A stretch of 64,000 bases of DNA from NCBI GenBank assembly GCA_038503065.1, contig JBCAMK010000011.1, forward strand, positions 1,550,001-1,614,000, given 5' to 3'. This document shows, in pieces, positions 32,601 to 46,000 of this stretch. The notes below the pieces were generated by a model. It was not told where the DNA came from. It did no database searches and saw only the letters and a program-made list of their open reading frames with translations. Both the position numbers and the translations under genes were made by a program. Every line of letters starts with the position of its first letter. Positions within the stretch are counted from its first letter, which is position 1. The DNA is from Paragyromitra xinjiangensis (lineage: Eukaryota > Ascomycota > Pezizomycetes > Pezizales > Discinaceae).

Positions 32601-32782
32601 AAAGATGGGCAGTTGCTTTCCTTATACTTTTGTAGACCTTTCCGCACTTTCATATACCATTCCGAAATTCTTAACGGTCTTCGGCTGCATGGGATATAAC
32701 TACTAATTTTCAAATGACACCCAGCCAAAAACCTATCAAGGAGAATTCCCCAAAGCCACAGTAAAAGTATAACGGCAGTGCA
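26628..32782. other. 6.1-kb intergenic stretch, no gene supported
   Basis: The left edge holds the promoter of the coiled-coil gene. The remaining open frames (up to ~125 codons, for example at 27326-27703 and 28419-28769) show no recognisable family motif or plausible splicing partners. A small TA-flanked hairpin element lies at 31271-31359. Confidence 0.5.
31271..31359. mobile_element. 89-bp MITE with TA target duplication
   Basis: Terminal inverted repeats of about 20 bp, CTTGGGCTGGGAATAAATTG at the left and the complement of CTTGGGGTGGGAATAAATTC at the right, with flanking TA at 31269-31270 and 31360-31361. It has no coding capacity. It is a different family from the 17.4-kb MITE. Confidence 0.8.
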
Positions 32783-33580
32783 TCATGATAATCGAGAACT
32801 TTCGTCTCTCTTCAAGTGCCCCCAAATCATCTTTAGCCTCGCTGTAGCAGCTTCGCCACTTTTTTGCTTTGCTTTTCCTTTTCCATCATCTAGAACCTCT
32901 TCCCGGGCTTGTCGTATTACTTCAACACAATCTCCCCAAACATCCTCGGTGTATTCGTGGGTAACCGACAAGAACTCAACAGGGTCGTCACAATTTGCGA
33001 ATGAACGGACTATGGGATGAGTTGTATTAATCCCATGAAACCCAAGGCTTGGTGAAAAGATCTCTAGAGTTAGGGGTTGAGAAAGGAGGTTTATGACATC
33101 AAGACCATCCGTTGTAACGTCTTGATGGGGACAATAAGCATCCGACGGAGGAGTAGAGGGCTTCAGGTTCTCAATATCGAGCTGTATATGGGGCTGTTTG
33201 GCAAACGTGTTGAACTCATCCTGTGGTAGGCATAGTTGACTAGACGACTGACTTGGATCTCCTGAGGTCTCATTTATAATTCTGGGGAAAGGGTAGGCAG
33301 AGGAAGCACCGCTCCATAAAGAATCCTCAGACAATGTATAAGAGAGGTATCGGGGGTCGCCGGACTTTGTAGGAGCGGAGCTGGAGGAGAAGGCGGCGAG
33401 AGAAGCCTTTGCAGAAGATACGGTGGGATTTGTGAAGGAGCTGAGGAGAGAAGATGCGGATGCCGATATATCCGAGAGAACACCAGCGGATTTGGGATGA
33501 GAGGTTGGTTGAGGGATTGGAACTTCTTTTGTACTTGGTCGGGGGTGCTTGGGAGCGGGGGATTGCCGTACGGAAGACAT
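32783..33580 (-). CDS. Conserved fungal hypothetical protein
   Basis: A single-exon gene of 265 codons starting at an ATG (33580) in the frame MSSVRQSPAPKHP. The N-terminal ~90 residues are Ser/Pro/Ala-rich and likely disordered. The C-terminal third is better structured, with the block HEYTEDVWGDCVEVIRQARE (~210-225) and, near the end, ARLKMIWGHLK. I recall the pattern 'Y-[DE]-VWG ... A..E ... RLKMI..HM' from short uncharacterised ascomycete proteins, so this is probably a real gene. Function is unknown. It is divergent from the PP2A B gene, with 1.4 kb between the two starts. Confidence 0.75.
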   Translation of the reverse strand: MSSVRQSPAPKHPRPSTKEVPIPQPTSHPKSAGVLSDISASASSLLSSFTNPTVSSAKASLAAFSSSSAPTKSGDPRYLSYTLSEDSLWSGASSAYPFPRIINETSGDPSQSSSQLCLPQDEFNTFAKQPHIQLDIENLKPSTPPSDAYCPHQDVTTDGLDVINLLSQPLTLEIFSPSLGFHGINTTHPIVRSFANCDDPVEFLSVTHEYTEDVWGDCVEVIRQAREEVLDDGKGKAKQKSGEAATARLKMIWGHLKRDESSRLS

Positions 33581-34969
33581 GAAAACGGAGTTGGAGGCTA
33601 GATATCGAGGTGGAAGTACTATGGGGGTTGTAGGCGTATGGAGGTGATTTCTGTATCCATTCTTTTGTGGCTCCTTATATTCCAGGCTGTATCAACCAGC
33701 TGATCGTACTAGAAAGCCGAGGATACACGTATTAACATGTGTTTTACACAACCGAAGCTAAAAAAAACCAACCGAGAGAAATGACACTAACGTTTTCCTC
33801 ACTTCATGTCATTATAACGGGTATTATTTTTCTAAAGCTTTCCATAATGCTGCCGAATACAGTACTGGTATGTACAGGTCCTACAGTGAAACTTCGACCC
33901 AGAATCTCAGGATCTCATTTCTGGAAAAAAATTCCCAGTTCAGATCACCCGAATCATCTAGATCTTCCAATGCATTTAAAGTGCTTATCTGGAGATTTTA
34001 GGGGTTTCTATAAATTACATATTGACACCAAATTTTCATGCTCCCTTTACATAGAGTAAACTATGGGAACTGGACGGTGACTAAGCACCTCACTCCGCAT
34101 CGGGACTGGGAAGCCTTTGTTTCCCACAGTGCTTCTGCTATCGGGGGTGATGAAATGCTATGCGCACTTCAGGTGGAGGAGTAAGCTTTCAACTTTGTGT
34201 ACAGTTCTTGTCATTGATGCCGTCGCCATCGCCGACCTATTTCTCTCCGCCCTGGTGATTATTATTAGTCTCATTCGGCCACCATACTTTCGCTACGCTG
34301 TCATTAACCCACCAAGACCTATCTCCAATAACAAGGCACAGGGCATCAATACTACTCCTCTGCCACTGTTGGAAATCTCGGCCTATCGCTCTGCCTATCA
34401 AAATACTATTCTTTCTCTGCCGCACATCTCCCCTCAACCAGTTCGCAAACGCTTATCCATCCCCACCTCCTCCGCTTCCGCTTCCACCTACTTCCTCCTG
34501 CCCCTCTCCAGCTTTCCGACCGGCAACCCTACCCTCCGCCCCCCCGCGCGCCAATAACCCTTCCCCCCTCCACAAAAGAAAAGAATAGGTCTGTAAGCCC
34601 CTCTCTCTCTGCGGCCACTTGCTGCTACCTTTCTCTTCGTGCTGCTTTCTGTCTTGCATCGATTGCTGCATCTTCAGGTAGTCCTCAGCAAACCCCTCCC
34701 ATCTTCTCCTCGCTCTCCTCCTCCCTCCTCCTCCCCCCTTCCGCCCTGGTTTCCACCCCACCCATCCATCCATCCCAAAGAAAGTACTGCTGTCCCGCGG
34801 CATCCTCATTTCATCGACGACTAATTGCGGAATCAGCCAGATCCAGAATTCCATCCCAGCCCCGCTAAATAAGTAATCTCAGCCTTACTACAGCCTCAAC
34901 AATTTCACTAGTCTTCCACACGTTCTCTCCTCGCTTCTCGCTTCTCTATCACGCCTTCCTGCAGCCATC
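33581..34969. promoter_or_regulatory. Divergent promoter region with a CT-rich tract
   Basis: The 1.4 kb between two divergent starts. From about 34400 to 34960 the + strand is strongly pyrimidine-rich, a common feature of fungal core promoters and 5' leaders near transcription starts, here just upstream of the PP2A B gene. A 146-codon frame (34117-34557) overlaps it and is not considered a gene. Confidence 0.5.
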
Positions 34970-36875
34970 ATGGTCGACGGGGAGATAGCATCTCCGACAT
35001 GGAAGTTCACACAGTACGTCTCAACCTGTTGACTGATGCTTTACGGGTTGTGTAATGTCTATTTTTGGAGTGGGGCAGGGGTTGTGACCCCACTTCCCCA
35101 TTGATATCATAGCATTGGCCTGTAGAGCATCATCTTTGGGACTCGCTGATCACTGCCAATAATACAGATGCTTTGGTGATAAGGGGGATGTAGAAGATAT
35201 CACAGAAGGTAATGTTGTGTTTCGTTTGCTTGCTCGTCTCCGAAAGGCAAGGTCGGCAATAGCTACTGGTCTTACCCACAAGTAAGCTAACTCTTCATGA
35301 AACTCTAGCCGATATAATATCAACTGTCGAATTTGATCACACTGGCAATTATTTGGCTACGGGAGACAAAGGTGGGAGAGTAGTATTATTTGAAAGAAAC
35401 GAAACAGCAAGTTCCCGTACCCTGTGATATCCCGTCTACCGCTTTTTTATTTGAGAATTCGTCCGCGGTTGTTAATTAACTTATTGCTAAATTTTATTTC
35501 TTTTATTGCCACAGAAGAAAACCTGCGAATACAAATTTCACACTGAATTCCAATCTCACGAACCTGAGTTTGATTACCTAAAATCTCTCGAAATTGAAGA
35601 AAAAATCAACAAGATCAAATGGTGCAAGCGACAAAACGCCTCCCATTTCCTTTTATCAACGAACGATAAGACTATCAAGCTCTGGAAGGTCTTTGAGAAG
35701 TCTCTCAAGGTCGTTGCTGAAAATAACCTCTCGCACGATGGTGCCACTACTTCCGTTGGGGGTATCCGACACCATCTCCAGCAACCTCCCCCGATTTTCA
35801 ATAACTCCACGGCATTACGGCTCCCAAGACTAACACACCATGATACGGTTGTTGCTGCGGTGCCCAGAAGGACCTACGCAAATGCCCATGCTTATCACAT
35901 CAACAGCATCTCTGTCAACTCTGACGGGGAGACTTTTATTTCAAGCGATGATCTAAGGATCAACCTATGGAATTTGAACATCCAAGACCAAAGCTTTAAC
36001 ATTGTCGATATTAAACCAGCGAATATGGAAGAGTTGACTGAGGTAATCACTGCTGCAGAGTTTCATCCACAGTACTGCAATTGGTTCATGTATGCCAGTA
36101 GTAAGGGGACCATAAAGCTGGCAGACATGAGAGAAAGTGCTCTGTGTGACCAACATGTTAAACGTAAGATTCCTAGCTTGCATTGCGCGCAGTGAGCTGG
36201 AACTAACAAGCACATCTCTACCCGGGAATAGTGTTCGAGCAGGAAGAAGACCCATCTTCCCGTTCCTTCTTCTCCGAGATCATTTCCTCCATTTCAGATG
36301 TTCGTTTCTCCTCCGACGGCCGCTATATCCTCTCGCGCGACTATCTTACGGTAAAGATTTGGGATATCAATATGGAGAATAAACCTGTGAAAACAATCCC
36401 GATCCATGAACACCTACGGCCGCGGCTCTGCGATACTTATGAAAACGATTCTATCTTTGACAAGTTTGAAGTTGTGTTTTCAGGCGATGGGAGGAACGTC
36501 ATGACTGGATCTTACAACAACAACTTCATGATATACCCCAGCGATCCAGAAAAGGAGGTCGAAGTAGTGCTTCAGGCAGATAAAAGTGCTTTTAAAGCTA
36601 AAAAGGTGGGTGTGCCGACACCAATCAACGGTGGGAAAAAGGGTGGTTCCAGAGCAGGAAGCCCAGCGGCAGGTTCAGGTCCAGGAGGAAGAATGAGAAA
36701 GGAAACAGATGCGGACCAGATTGACTTCAATAAGAAGATTCTGCACATGAGCTGGCATCCATTTGAAGATTCGATTGCCATTGCAGCCACGAATAACGTA
36801 AGTTCCTTCTAGTTTCACGATTTCAATAATTTTTATTGACACGAGCATTAGTTGTTTGTGTTTTCCGCATTGTAG
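34970..36875 (+). CDS. PP2A regulatory B subunit (PR55/Cdc55 type)
   Basis: A WD40 subunit that gives protein phosphatase 2A its substrate choice. Six exons, 34970-35013, 35168-35208, 35309-35406, 35515-36163, 36232-36797 and 36852-36875, join to 473 codons. Both PR55 family signatures are present: [15 protein letters not shown] (79-93) and [15 protein letters not shown] (184-198). The N-terminus MVDG...[19 protein letters not shown] and the C-terminus [27 protein letters not shown] are typical. A Gly/Ser/Lys insert (~residue 400) separates the last blades, as in other fungal copies. The third intron (35407-35514) uses a GC donor (aca|GCAAGT...CACAG); no GT donor in the vicinity restores the expected KKTCEYKF. 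Introns 1 and 2 are longer (154 and 100 bp) than the others. Related to yeast CDC55, S. pombe pab1 and Aspergillus pabA. Confidence 0.95.
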
Positions 36876-39800
36876 ATTGGTTGTCCCCATTCTTTTACAA
36901 TTGGAAGCTCTTCTATCAAATGGACCCAAGAATTTGCCTTTTGTGTGTGCTGCCTTAGCAAGGGCAACCGGCTAGGAAGCTTCCTCTTTTCTCGTTCTCA
37001 GGCAAGGTTGCAACGTATGGCATTAGTATTCTACCAAACATGCCTTTTTTTGCCCATAATTCGGAAATTTCAACCTTGATATGATGTTTTTGGGAAGTGA
37101 AGCCATGGGCGCTAAGTGATTCATCAAGCTCTTAGCACCTTTGGATCCAAAGTTCGCAAATAATAAAACATAACTTGTTTGTACCACTTTTCTTCTAGGC
37201 TTTGGGGCATAGCTGGGCGATGCCGAATCTTCGACCCTTCGATATTTTTTTAATCCGAGCCATGTTGCGTCTTGCATCCAAATATCCACATCACCCTTTA
37301 GCAATACCAAACCCTTCAGCGCAAAACTATATTATCCCATCATCGAGAAATTCGTGTATTAGTTCTAAAGAACGTAAGCATATATAAATTCATACATTGC
37401 TACTTAGAATTAAAGGTGATACCACCCTCTTAGATCATGTTACTTGGAAGGATTTCAAGTAGCGTATCTTACAAGACCACTAAGGACTCCCACTCAGTAG
37501 AATCGTTCACTTACTTTGCGATAAGAATGCAACATAAATTTGGTTCACCGCTTAGTTAAAGGGCGTTCCACTGAAACCCCGGGAGTCCGAAAAATCATGA
37601 CATGCCTAGGGGGTCCGAGCATCATAGGTGGAAGAGCTTATTGAGCGGAACTTCTTGAGATGCGAAGATCATTGATTTAGAGAGTATAGTACACTTGGCT
37701 TACTCGAGAACCACTCCTTACTGTCCTAGATTAGACGATACTCATGTCGCCTCACGTGACCAGTTAATGGCAGGATAACCGGTGCCAAGACAGACTCAAG
37801 TGTCGGCAACACGAGTAGAGTAACTACATGTACTGAAGTCTCATCTAAGGCCTTAGGAAGGTCTAAGGGACGAAGCGAGCGATAGGATTAGGTTAGCCCA
37901 ACGCGCAGATTCCATCCGCCAAGCCCGTTTATAAACAAATATATTTTCACTAAGGATTTATGGTATTTCGCTCCAGCAGTGCCCACCAGTTAGGGTTATA
38001 TTATCTCATCACCCATAATCTCGTCGGCATGGCCTGCTTCATTCTTGCCTTTTTGACAATAAGAGCATAAGTTCAAATGAAAATATCTCTGTTCATTGGG
38101 TGGATAGTACCTCAAGGGATCCAAAACACCAGACTAGGCTTAATTCGATGGATAAAAGATAACAGCGGAAGAACCCTAGCCTTACGCCAAGCACAGCTAG
38201 TGCAGCTTAAACCACTTGCACTTTAAAGATTGGAAAACGTGCACGGCCTTTGCCATACAAATTCGTATGAGAGCAAGGATTCAAGCTTTCCGATTTTTAC
38301 ACCCATCCCCGAGTCGCTATCTGAATCATACGTACCTTTCTATACCGGAAAATCTTAACTATATATCAAATGAAAACCCAAACCTATTTTTATATAAAAG
38401 TGAGTTCAGCTGGTTTGACTTTTTTTGTGGACGAATACACTAGCTTGATTCTAAACCTAACCCACGCATCCAAACCGGTCACCCAAGCTCACTCGCAGGA
38501 TTTAGGCTCCCTAGGAGAGATCGAACGTCGCGCAACGAGGTGAGGATCCCGACTAGCGAGAGAAAGGGCAGCAGGACACCCAGTCGGGCACCTGGCAGTT
38601 GCTCTTCATACGACCCTCTTCTCCGGTTAGGCTATGGGAGCAGTGAGCTCGAGCACTCGATATCTAGGAGTAGGGTCGTCTCGAGTAAAGGGTTATGAGT
38701 TGTAAATAATAATATTTATTCTAGTTAGACGGCTGATCCGACTAACCAACAAAAGCCTAACCCAATAGCATAACACACCAAGAAATCGCCGCGAAACGGC
38801 GTGACTACAAGCTAGCCTAGAACCAGGCAGGTTTTCCAGAGCACTCTTGGTACCTCAAGTATACTTCTTCATTTAGGCGTCCAACCCCCGAATGAGATCT
38901 AATTCGGCGAGGTGGATGCTATTTAGCTATAGGCTGCATGTCGTATTGCAAGACTGGCTAACCGCATTTTTTGAGCAGCTTCTAATACTGATGACAAGGT
39001 GATGTCCTAAGACATTACCTAGTTTTAAATAAGGATGCAATGAGATACCGACGAGCATCATCTCCCAAAAACATATGACCCGCGCAGAGAGTTTATTCAG
39101 GACCCCCCTTTTCTTTTTCTGGCAGTCTAACCAAGAACACACTTGTAGTATTGCTAACGGCTAAGTTGATATTGTAGAATTCAGATTCCGATATATGTTG
39201 AAACGAGGACTATAGAAAAACATAAGAATATTGGGTGCCCAACTGTTATAACTTGACAAGATAAGCACCACAGCCATGTACCGACGATGCCGTTGCGAAC
39301 GGAAAAAATGCCACAGCAATATCGCAAACTAAGCTCAGAAACAAGGATGAAGTAACAGAAAGTCGCAAGGAGGAAATTAGAAAGCACTTAAAAACGAGAA
39401 AAGAAACCTAGGAGGATAAGAATTATAAAAAGGGAAATCCATCGAGGAAACATCTATTCTTAAAGTAGACCTCCCCCCCAAAAGCACCTTCATGTGCCTC
39501 AACTCCGCTCTTCCCACAGATGAGTATACAAGGTAGCCGAAAAAAACAAGCGCTCCCGCACGGGGCCTTCACCCTTCCGGAGTCAAATGCATTTTTTCTA
39601 TAGTATACTCATCCTCACACGACTTATAGAAGACCGTGGGGCGTGAACCCACACGCCACGCGGTCTTCGGCTCAGAAAACCTGATTGCGGGACCAAGAAA
39701 AAACTTGCTATCCGGCGTTGGGAATTCGAAAAAAATCGTCTGGCTCTCGAATGCCTTTTTTTTGTGTTTTTACTGATGTATAGGGTTGGGGGGATTTGTT

Positions 39801-39882
39801 GGTCGAGGATAGAAGTCATCAAAGCTTTCCGCAACGAACGATTTGATGGCTGCTGTTTAGATATGCGCTCTCCAGGGATTTA
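36876..39882. other. 3-kb intergenic stretch, convergent 3' ends
   Basis: Between the stop of PP2A B (+) and the stop of the zinc-finger gene (-). No gene was supported. It includes an imperfect palindrome near 38725 (gttagacggctgatccgactaa and one more base) and generally AT-rich DNA. Confidence 0.5.
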
Positions 39883-42800
39883 TCAGTCAGGAGTATCGCC
39901 TTCACTCTCGCAGTCCAAGGTTTCCGTGAAGCCAAGGCCATTATAATGGAAACTACCGACGGTCGGTTGACTGTTCTGATGGGTGACACCGAAGCTATTG
40001 CCTTCACTAGAGAAGTCGGGAAGAAAGGGTTCCATATACTGCTCTGTGCTTTGCGTCGAATAAAAGTCCTCCGGAGTGAGGGTGGGGCTAGCGTCGGGGT
40101 GACCACGGAGTGCCGCGTTGTAATCCTCGAAAATGCCCCCATACCCAGCCGCCGCGACAGACGAGTCTTCAAAAAACGGCTGGCCCATCCCCATATCATG
40201 ATAACCTATAGACCCCAGAAACGAACCGCCGGTGACTTCCTGTACCTGGCTAGGCTCCAAGTGATTTATGTTTTCCGCATTAGAAATATGCGACTGCGGG
40301 CTAAAGTTGAAAGGCCGAGCGAACAGATCCCGCTCCTGCGGAGGAACGCTAGTCTTCGGCTGCCGCGGTGATGGCGTTTGGGTGAATGTTACATCTTTGT
40401 TCGGGCACTGAATAGCCAGCGAAGACTCTACTGGGGTTGCTGAGTTCTGCTGCACGTTGCGCCTCCTTCTTTGGGTCAATGCTGTGGCCTGCCCTCCTTG
40501 GTCTCGTCTGCGAGGGTTCCTCTTCATCCTTTTATACACATATTTATGCGCCTTCTCCATGTGCTGCTTGCAATTACTCTCTCGTTTACTCTTGTATTGA
40601 CACGGAGAGAATTCGCATTTCCACTCTTTTGAATTTGGGGCATGGATATCATTCTGGTGACGTTCACGTTCCTTGCTTGTTGGAAAGCCCTCAAGGTGAT
40701 ATTTGCAAGGCTCAACGTCGCACTTGAACGGACGTTCATGAGTCTTTTTGTGCTTACTGTAATTTGAAGTGTCAACTTTTCGCTGTAAAGAACAAGGGAA
40801 GGGGTAGAGTAACTTACGTTAAGTCACAAGGTCTCGGGAATCTCTTGTCGCACAGCTCACACGGATACGTGAGTGTTTCCTCCTTATTAGACGTAAAACC
40901 CGGTATGATCCCTTTTGATTTTGTAGCTGAGCCAGAATTACTTTTCGCAAAACTATGCGTCCCAGCAGGGGAAACGATGGAGCTAGAGGATGTAGCGGAA
41001 ACTGCAGAAATAGGCGTTGGGGGCGGATAAAACCCTCGATTACCCATCATATTGGTAGATATGGAAAACAGCGTGACCGGCGGTGGCAACATCTCCGAGA
41101 AACCATCGTGAAACGCCTGAAATTCGTGGGACTGAACTTGTGCGACAGCCTTCCCAGTGCTTTGATCGCACGTGAAACTAGAGTTTACGGTTGGAAAATC
41201 TTGCTGGTGATATGGTTGAGGGTGGTTGTATGTATTGAGGCCATTTAGCGGCTGTGTTTGTATCTCCAGTTGTTGTTTTTGCTGAGCAGCAAGTCTTCGT
41301 TTTTGTCGCCCATCGAAAGGATTGGCAGCGGACGACGGGCCCGCGGAGCCGATCATTGACCTTTTCGCCGTAGGTAATAATCTGTCTCCAGTACCAGAAT
41401 ATCTTCTCTTCTGGGGTTTCTGTTGGGGCTGCTGTGCCATTGCGATTTCTCCCTTTTGCGTTATGTTTCTATAAATAATGTCAGCTGCTAACCCTTCCCT
41501 CGAGTCTCGCAAGTACAATGATGCGAACCGTGTCACTTGCTCTCCATGCACGTCCTCCAACTTTATAGCTGCACCCTGGGAAGATTGATGCGTGTAGTTT
41601 CCAGTTGATTTCTTTCCGCTCTCGACTTGAACGTGTTCAACCTCATGTATTTTATCGGTGAAATAACTCGAATCGTATACAGGATCAGAAGGTCTCCGCA
41701 AGTCGCATTCAGGAATTATAGCTGCTGCTGCCTCGATCCCTTTCAGTGATGCATTAGCAAACTGCTTATACGACTCAGAAGAGGTTGCGATCGTCTAGGA
41801 CGCTAGTCAGCGGAGATTCATTCAGAAGACTGAATAAAACCGAAACAACTTACTCGGCCACGAGTGGTTAAGAACATACTCTCCACATCCTTTAAAGAAC
41901 CAATCTTCCCATCACGCATTTCCTTTTTTGCGTACTTGCACAAATCCCAAAACTCCTCCAGATCTGGATTTCCCATCATTGGATCGAGGATCAAGGTCTC
42001 AATTTTTGCAATACTCTCGCGTGAAAGTCCCTTCACCTGCTGAGGAGTCTCCAACTCCTTAGAAAAGAAGATAGTAGCAGAAGGAGAAGGAGAGAGATGA
42101 GCCGAATTTGGTGGAGTAAGCTCTCCGGTGAAAAACAATTGCTCCATATCACAGGGAATTCCCCCTAACCCAGATTTCACGGTACAAAGATTGGTAAAGG
42201 CTGCACAACCATAAAGTCAGTGACCAATGCCTACACAAATTTAAACTACGCTGTGGAAGGGAGGCATACCATTCTCGCTCGATACAACCGAACTCACCTG
42301 CGCCGCTCCCTTGACTTTACTGGGGAAATGATATCTCGCAGGTGATGGAGTTCGGGTTCCAGAATCGTTGGACAGGTGCGCCAAACTTTGTGGAGTATTA
42401 AGAAAACAGTTGCCCTCCTTTCGATTAGCAGCCACAGTGTCCCGCCGAAGGGAAGAAGCTACAGTAGTCTCAGACTTGTGAAACTCTGCGGGTCCCATCA
42501 CACTGTCCGCGTCCATATTTTGCAATGTAACCATTGGCGTTACCACTTCATGGATAGGCACATCGGGCCCAGGAAAGAATTCTGAGTAGCCTTCCGGTAG
42601 GTAATTCTTCATATCTTCATCCAGGTCCTGAACGCTTCCAAGAGTAACAATAAAGTCCGTGTTCATCAAATCATGCTCAGGATTCGGATTCCCACATATG
42701 CCAGGTATCCAGGCGTTGTCAAACCCCGGCTTGGTAGCAAACCCAATGTGGGTCGGGTTGACAAAACAATCCGGAACAGAATTTACCTCCATCCCATTCT

Positions 42801-43041
42801 CTGGCACAAGCTCTCGATCCACGATATCGCTTCCAAGTGGGGAGCTTTGCGAGGGGTCAACAACCTTGCTGATCAAATCACTCTTGAGGAACATGTCCAT
42901 CTTCTCCACGTACTTTTTGGTTAGATCCATGATCGGTGCAGGGCAGGTATACGCTCTTCTAGGTGGAGAATAGTTGCCTAGCAGGACCCCGCAGTTTGGG
43001 GAGGAAGCCGGGGTGGGGTATGGGGATGTGTGACGCTTCAT
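39883..43041 (-). CDS. C2H2 zinc-finger protein, probable transcription factor
   Basis: Four exons: 43041-42270, 42200-41854, 41794-40818 and 40756-39883, with introns of 69, 59 and 61 bp, giving 989 codons. Three zinc fingers lie together: C685-C688-H701-H705 (CELCDKRFPRPCDLTKHKKTH), C711-C716-H732-H737 (CDVEPCKYH...H) and C746-C751-H764-H769 (CEFSPCQYKSKRESNCKQH). The last matches the KSKRESNCKQHMEKAH signature of a well-populated ascomycete family. The ~680 residues before them are low-complexity, with a helical segment near 300-360. The segment after them is Gln/Ser/Pro-rich with acidic patches, as in an activation region. The second intron junction splits the DNA encoding finger 1 exactly at CDLT|KH. 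The start is the ATG opening MKRHTSPYPTPASSPN; the frame stays open upstream to about 43240 without an ATG, so a further 5' exon is possible. Target genes are unknown. Confidence 0.85.
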
Positions 43042-46000
43042 GATCTTTACGGCGCCCACTAGTGTCGGTGTATCCTGTCGCCGATATTGGTTTCGTTTTT
43101 GGGGCTTAGGTATCTGAAGGTTCAATTGTGGCGTGGCCTGCTTCAAGGGAACTGGTGATGTGCAGCGTGGGATATCGAAGCAATCGGAAACGACTTCTTG
43201 TTGCCTGAGTAATTTGGGGGTTTGTTTTTGGTTGCTGAGAGAGGGCTGAAGTTAGTATTTATACACCCCAAGACAAAGTTTGAAGTGTGCATGTGTGAAA
43301 AAAACGAATGGAAATAAGGCGGCTGAGACAGCTCAATAGGAAGGGGGCTTCGAGGGAATAATGATATGTAGACATAAGATGGTATAGGAAATTGAAAAAC
43401 GCACGATGATGAATCCTGCAGTCCTTTGCTATCTTCAAGAGCACCTGTGAATGTCCTTCGAGAATTTGAAGTATTCCTACCAGGATGACTATTTGTACAA
43501 CTCTATCAGCTACTTGTAGCTAGACGCAGCGGAAACAACCAAAGCAAAATCAGGTATATCCTTCAAGAAAAGAAGAAACAAAAAGTAGAAGTTTAGAAGT
43601 ATACAGTAGCAACTTTATTCTTTAAAAGAAGCCAGGGGGGTAGACGAAGCGCGGGGTGGTGCGCGAACATGTGTGCGTATGTGTGTGCGCACTCGATCAG
43701 AACGTATTGCGTGGACGGGTGCGCAATAACAATGTAACTGGGTCATAGCTAAGAAAATAGCAACGCGAAACACTCACTTATTCCCTAAGCTTCTCCCTCT
43801 AAATTCCTGTTCCTCCCTTCTCTCTCTTCCATGCTCTTGTAGATTAGGATACCCCATCACCAACCTGCGTCGTTGATTCGTGGAAGAAGCGAGGTGCAGA
43901 CGAGCCGGAGCAATGACGAAGGTGAAATATGAGCGATGTATTGCAAGTAGTAGTTCTAAAATGTTTTCGTCGTGTCGTGAGTTCGTGTCGGTCGTGTATG
44001 ACTGGCTATCGTAGCTGCGTTGAGGGTCGTGGAGACTTGGGGCTACTAATTATTGGTAGCAGCGTCAATGCGGCTCCTAGCAGGGTAGCTTTGTAGCAAC
44101 CGAAAAACTGAAGTTTCGCCTCGCTCAACGTTTCTCCTAAGGCTTCTCTTCTTTCTCCTTCGTCTTCTTTTCTCACTGCAAGAATATTGGGGGGTGAACT
44201 CCAAGCAGATCCAAGGGATAAAAGGTTTGTGCGAGAACTCTGGGTAAACTATAGGGGAGGGTGGTGAGAGACGAGGCTGAGAGAAAAGCCACAGCCAGCA
44301 CTCTTAGCAAAGTTAACAGGTGGACTCGTCTTTGTAAACGGATTATCGGACACAGCAGAACTGATATATGATCTGTTGCTTCTTGAGGCAGAGGAGGCGG
44401 AGCGAAGAAATTTAAGTATAAAAGTTAGAGCTGGCTGGAGCAATAATGTCATCATAATAATAATGCTATTACAATGAGCGACAGGTTGATCAAGCATCGC
44501 GACATGCTTGCTACCCTTGGCCGTCATACAACAGGGGAAGCTGTAGGATCTAGGACAGAGGCGTGAAACACTTGAAATCTGATTGGTCGATGGAGGCGGC
44601 TCCGGAGTGACTGCAGTGTAATGAATTGGGTTCTGACTAGGCTCGCGAGTATCTACTACTGCAGTTCTCTTGGCCCAAAGGTTGCCTCGTAGGCGCATTC
44701 CTACTCTACACCACCTTTTATTGCTTCCTGCAGGGAGGCAAGGCAACAGCGTCCTGGGCACTTGTCCGCTTTGGAACCCCAGCCCTCATACCTGTGAGGC
44801 TGAAAAGGCGGAGCAACCAAGGACTTTCTGGCCCTGACGCTGTCATCCACGAGCTTTTGTTTTATCGAGTTGGAAGACTGTCGCTGAAAACCAGTCGATT
44901 TTCACGGGCTAACGTCCGGTTCGTCTTATGGCCCTCCGGTGCCGAGGTGGGAGGGGGGGGCTTTGAGAGGTTACTATCTACGCAAGATGGACCGTTTCGC
45001 GAGTAACCTACGTATTATGGTCACCAATCTATATACTACGTATAAAGGCACTAAATCTAAAAGCACAATTGGTAATTGCCGAATTGGGCGCGAAAGGTTA
45101 CGGATGGAACACTCAATTCGATCTAAGACACCGACTACAGGGCTATTTCCGTGATAGCAAAGATAGAACACGAGCAAACGGAAAGTAAAGGCGGGGAAAG
45201 GGGAGGGGTGGTGGAGGGGGCGAATGGATCGGAGCAGCAACGGATCCCAAGAAGCTCGTGCCGCAGCAGAGTACAACAGAAGCCAACGGTAGACACATAC
45301 GCAGCTCGCGATATACTGCTCTGGTATGCCCCCACGAAAACAAGCATCGACTGAGTTTCGACTCATGAGCCACGAAGTGCTCAGTCACAGTCACCACATG
45401 CATAGGCTAAATATCCCCTTGCAAAGAGCCTCAGCGATCAACACGCACTGTCCCAGAAATGAATCATCCCCGCCCCCACCACACACCCATGAACAGTCTA
45501 CAGCTGTATCGAGAACGGAGACTGCAAACCCTCCCAAATTCCGTATGATCTCGCTCTGTGCGAGTACCTATTACTTTCTCCCACTCGGATCTCGGTTGAA
45601 TCTGATCTTATCCCCTCTAAGCACATACCTATGTGATGAATTACCAACCGACCAGCCCACACCCGGTCGGCACCAGCTAAGCGCCGTCTATTCTCGCACA
45701 CAACCACCGCCACCCACCCGCGTCCCCGCGTCCGAAAAAAAGAGCAAATTCAGCATCACTGAAGAAACAGAAGGAAACTCTGAAAAAAAAGTCAGAGCCA
45801 AGACCCCTAAAAAGTTCTCCCTCCGTATGCTTGCTCCACTCCAAGCTACCAAGCGAGTGCACTATCGCTACCAGTAAAACCCTTCCTCCGGCTGTGCTGC
45901 AGCGGTCAAGTTCCTTGCATACCGCTCTCCACGATTAAATTAGCGAACGTATCAGACTGCAAATTTAATTGCGGTAGAGGCGGAGGAGAGACACCAGTAG

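Noticed and set aside
45326..45877. 183-codon frame, + strand
   Set aside because: No motif, Pro/Ser/Arg-biased composition, overlapped by frames on the other strand and no convincing splice partners.
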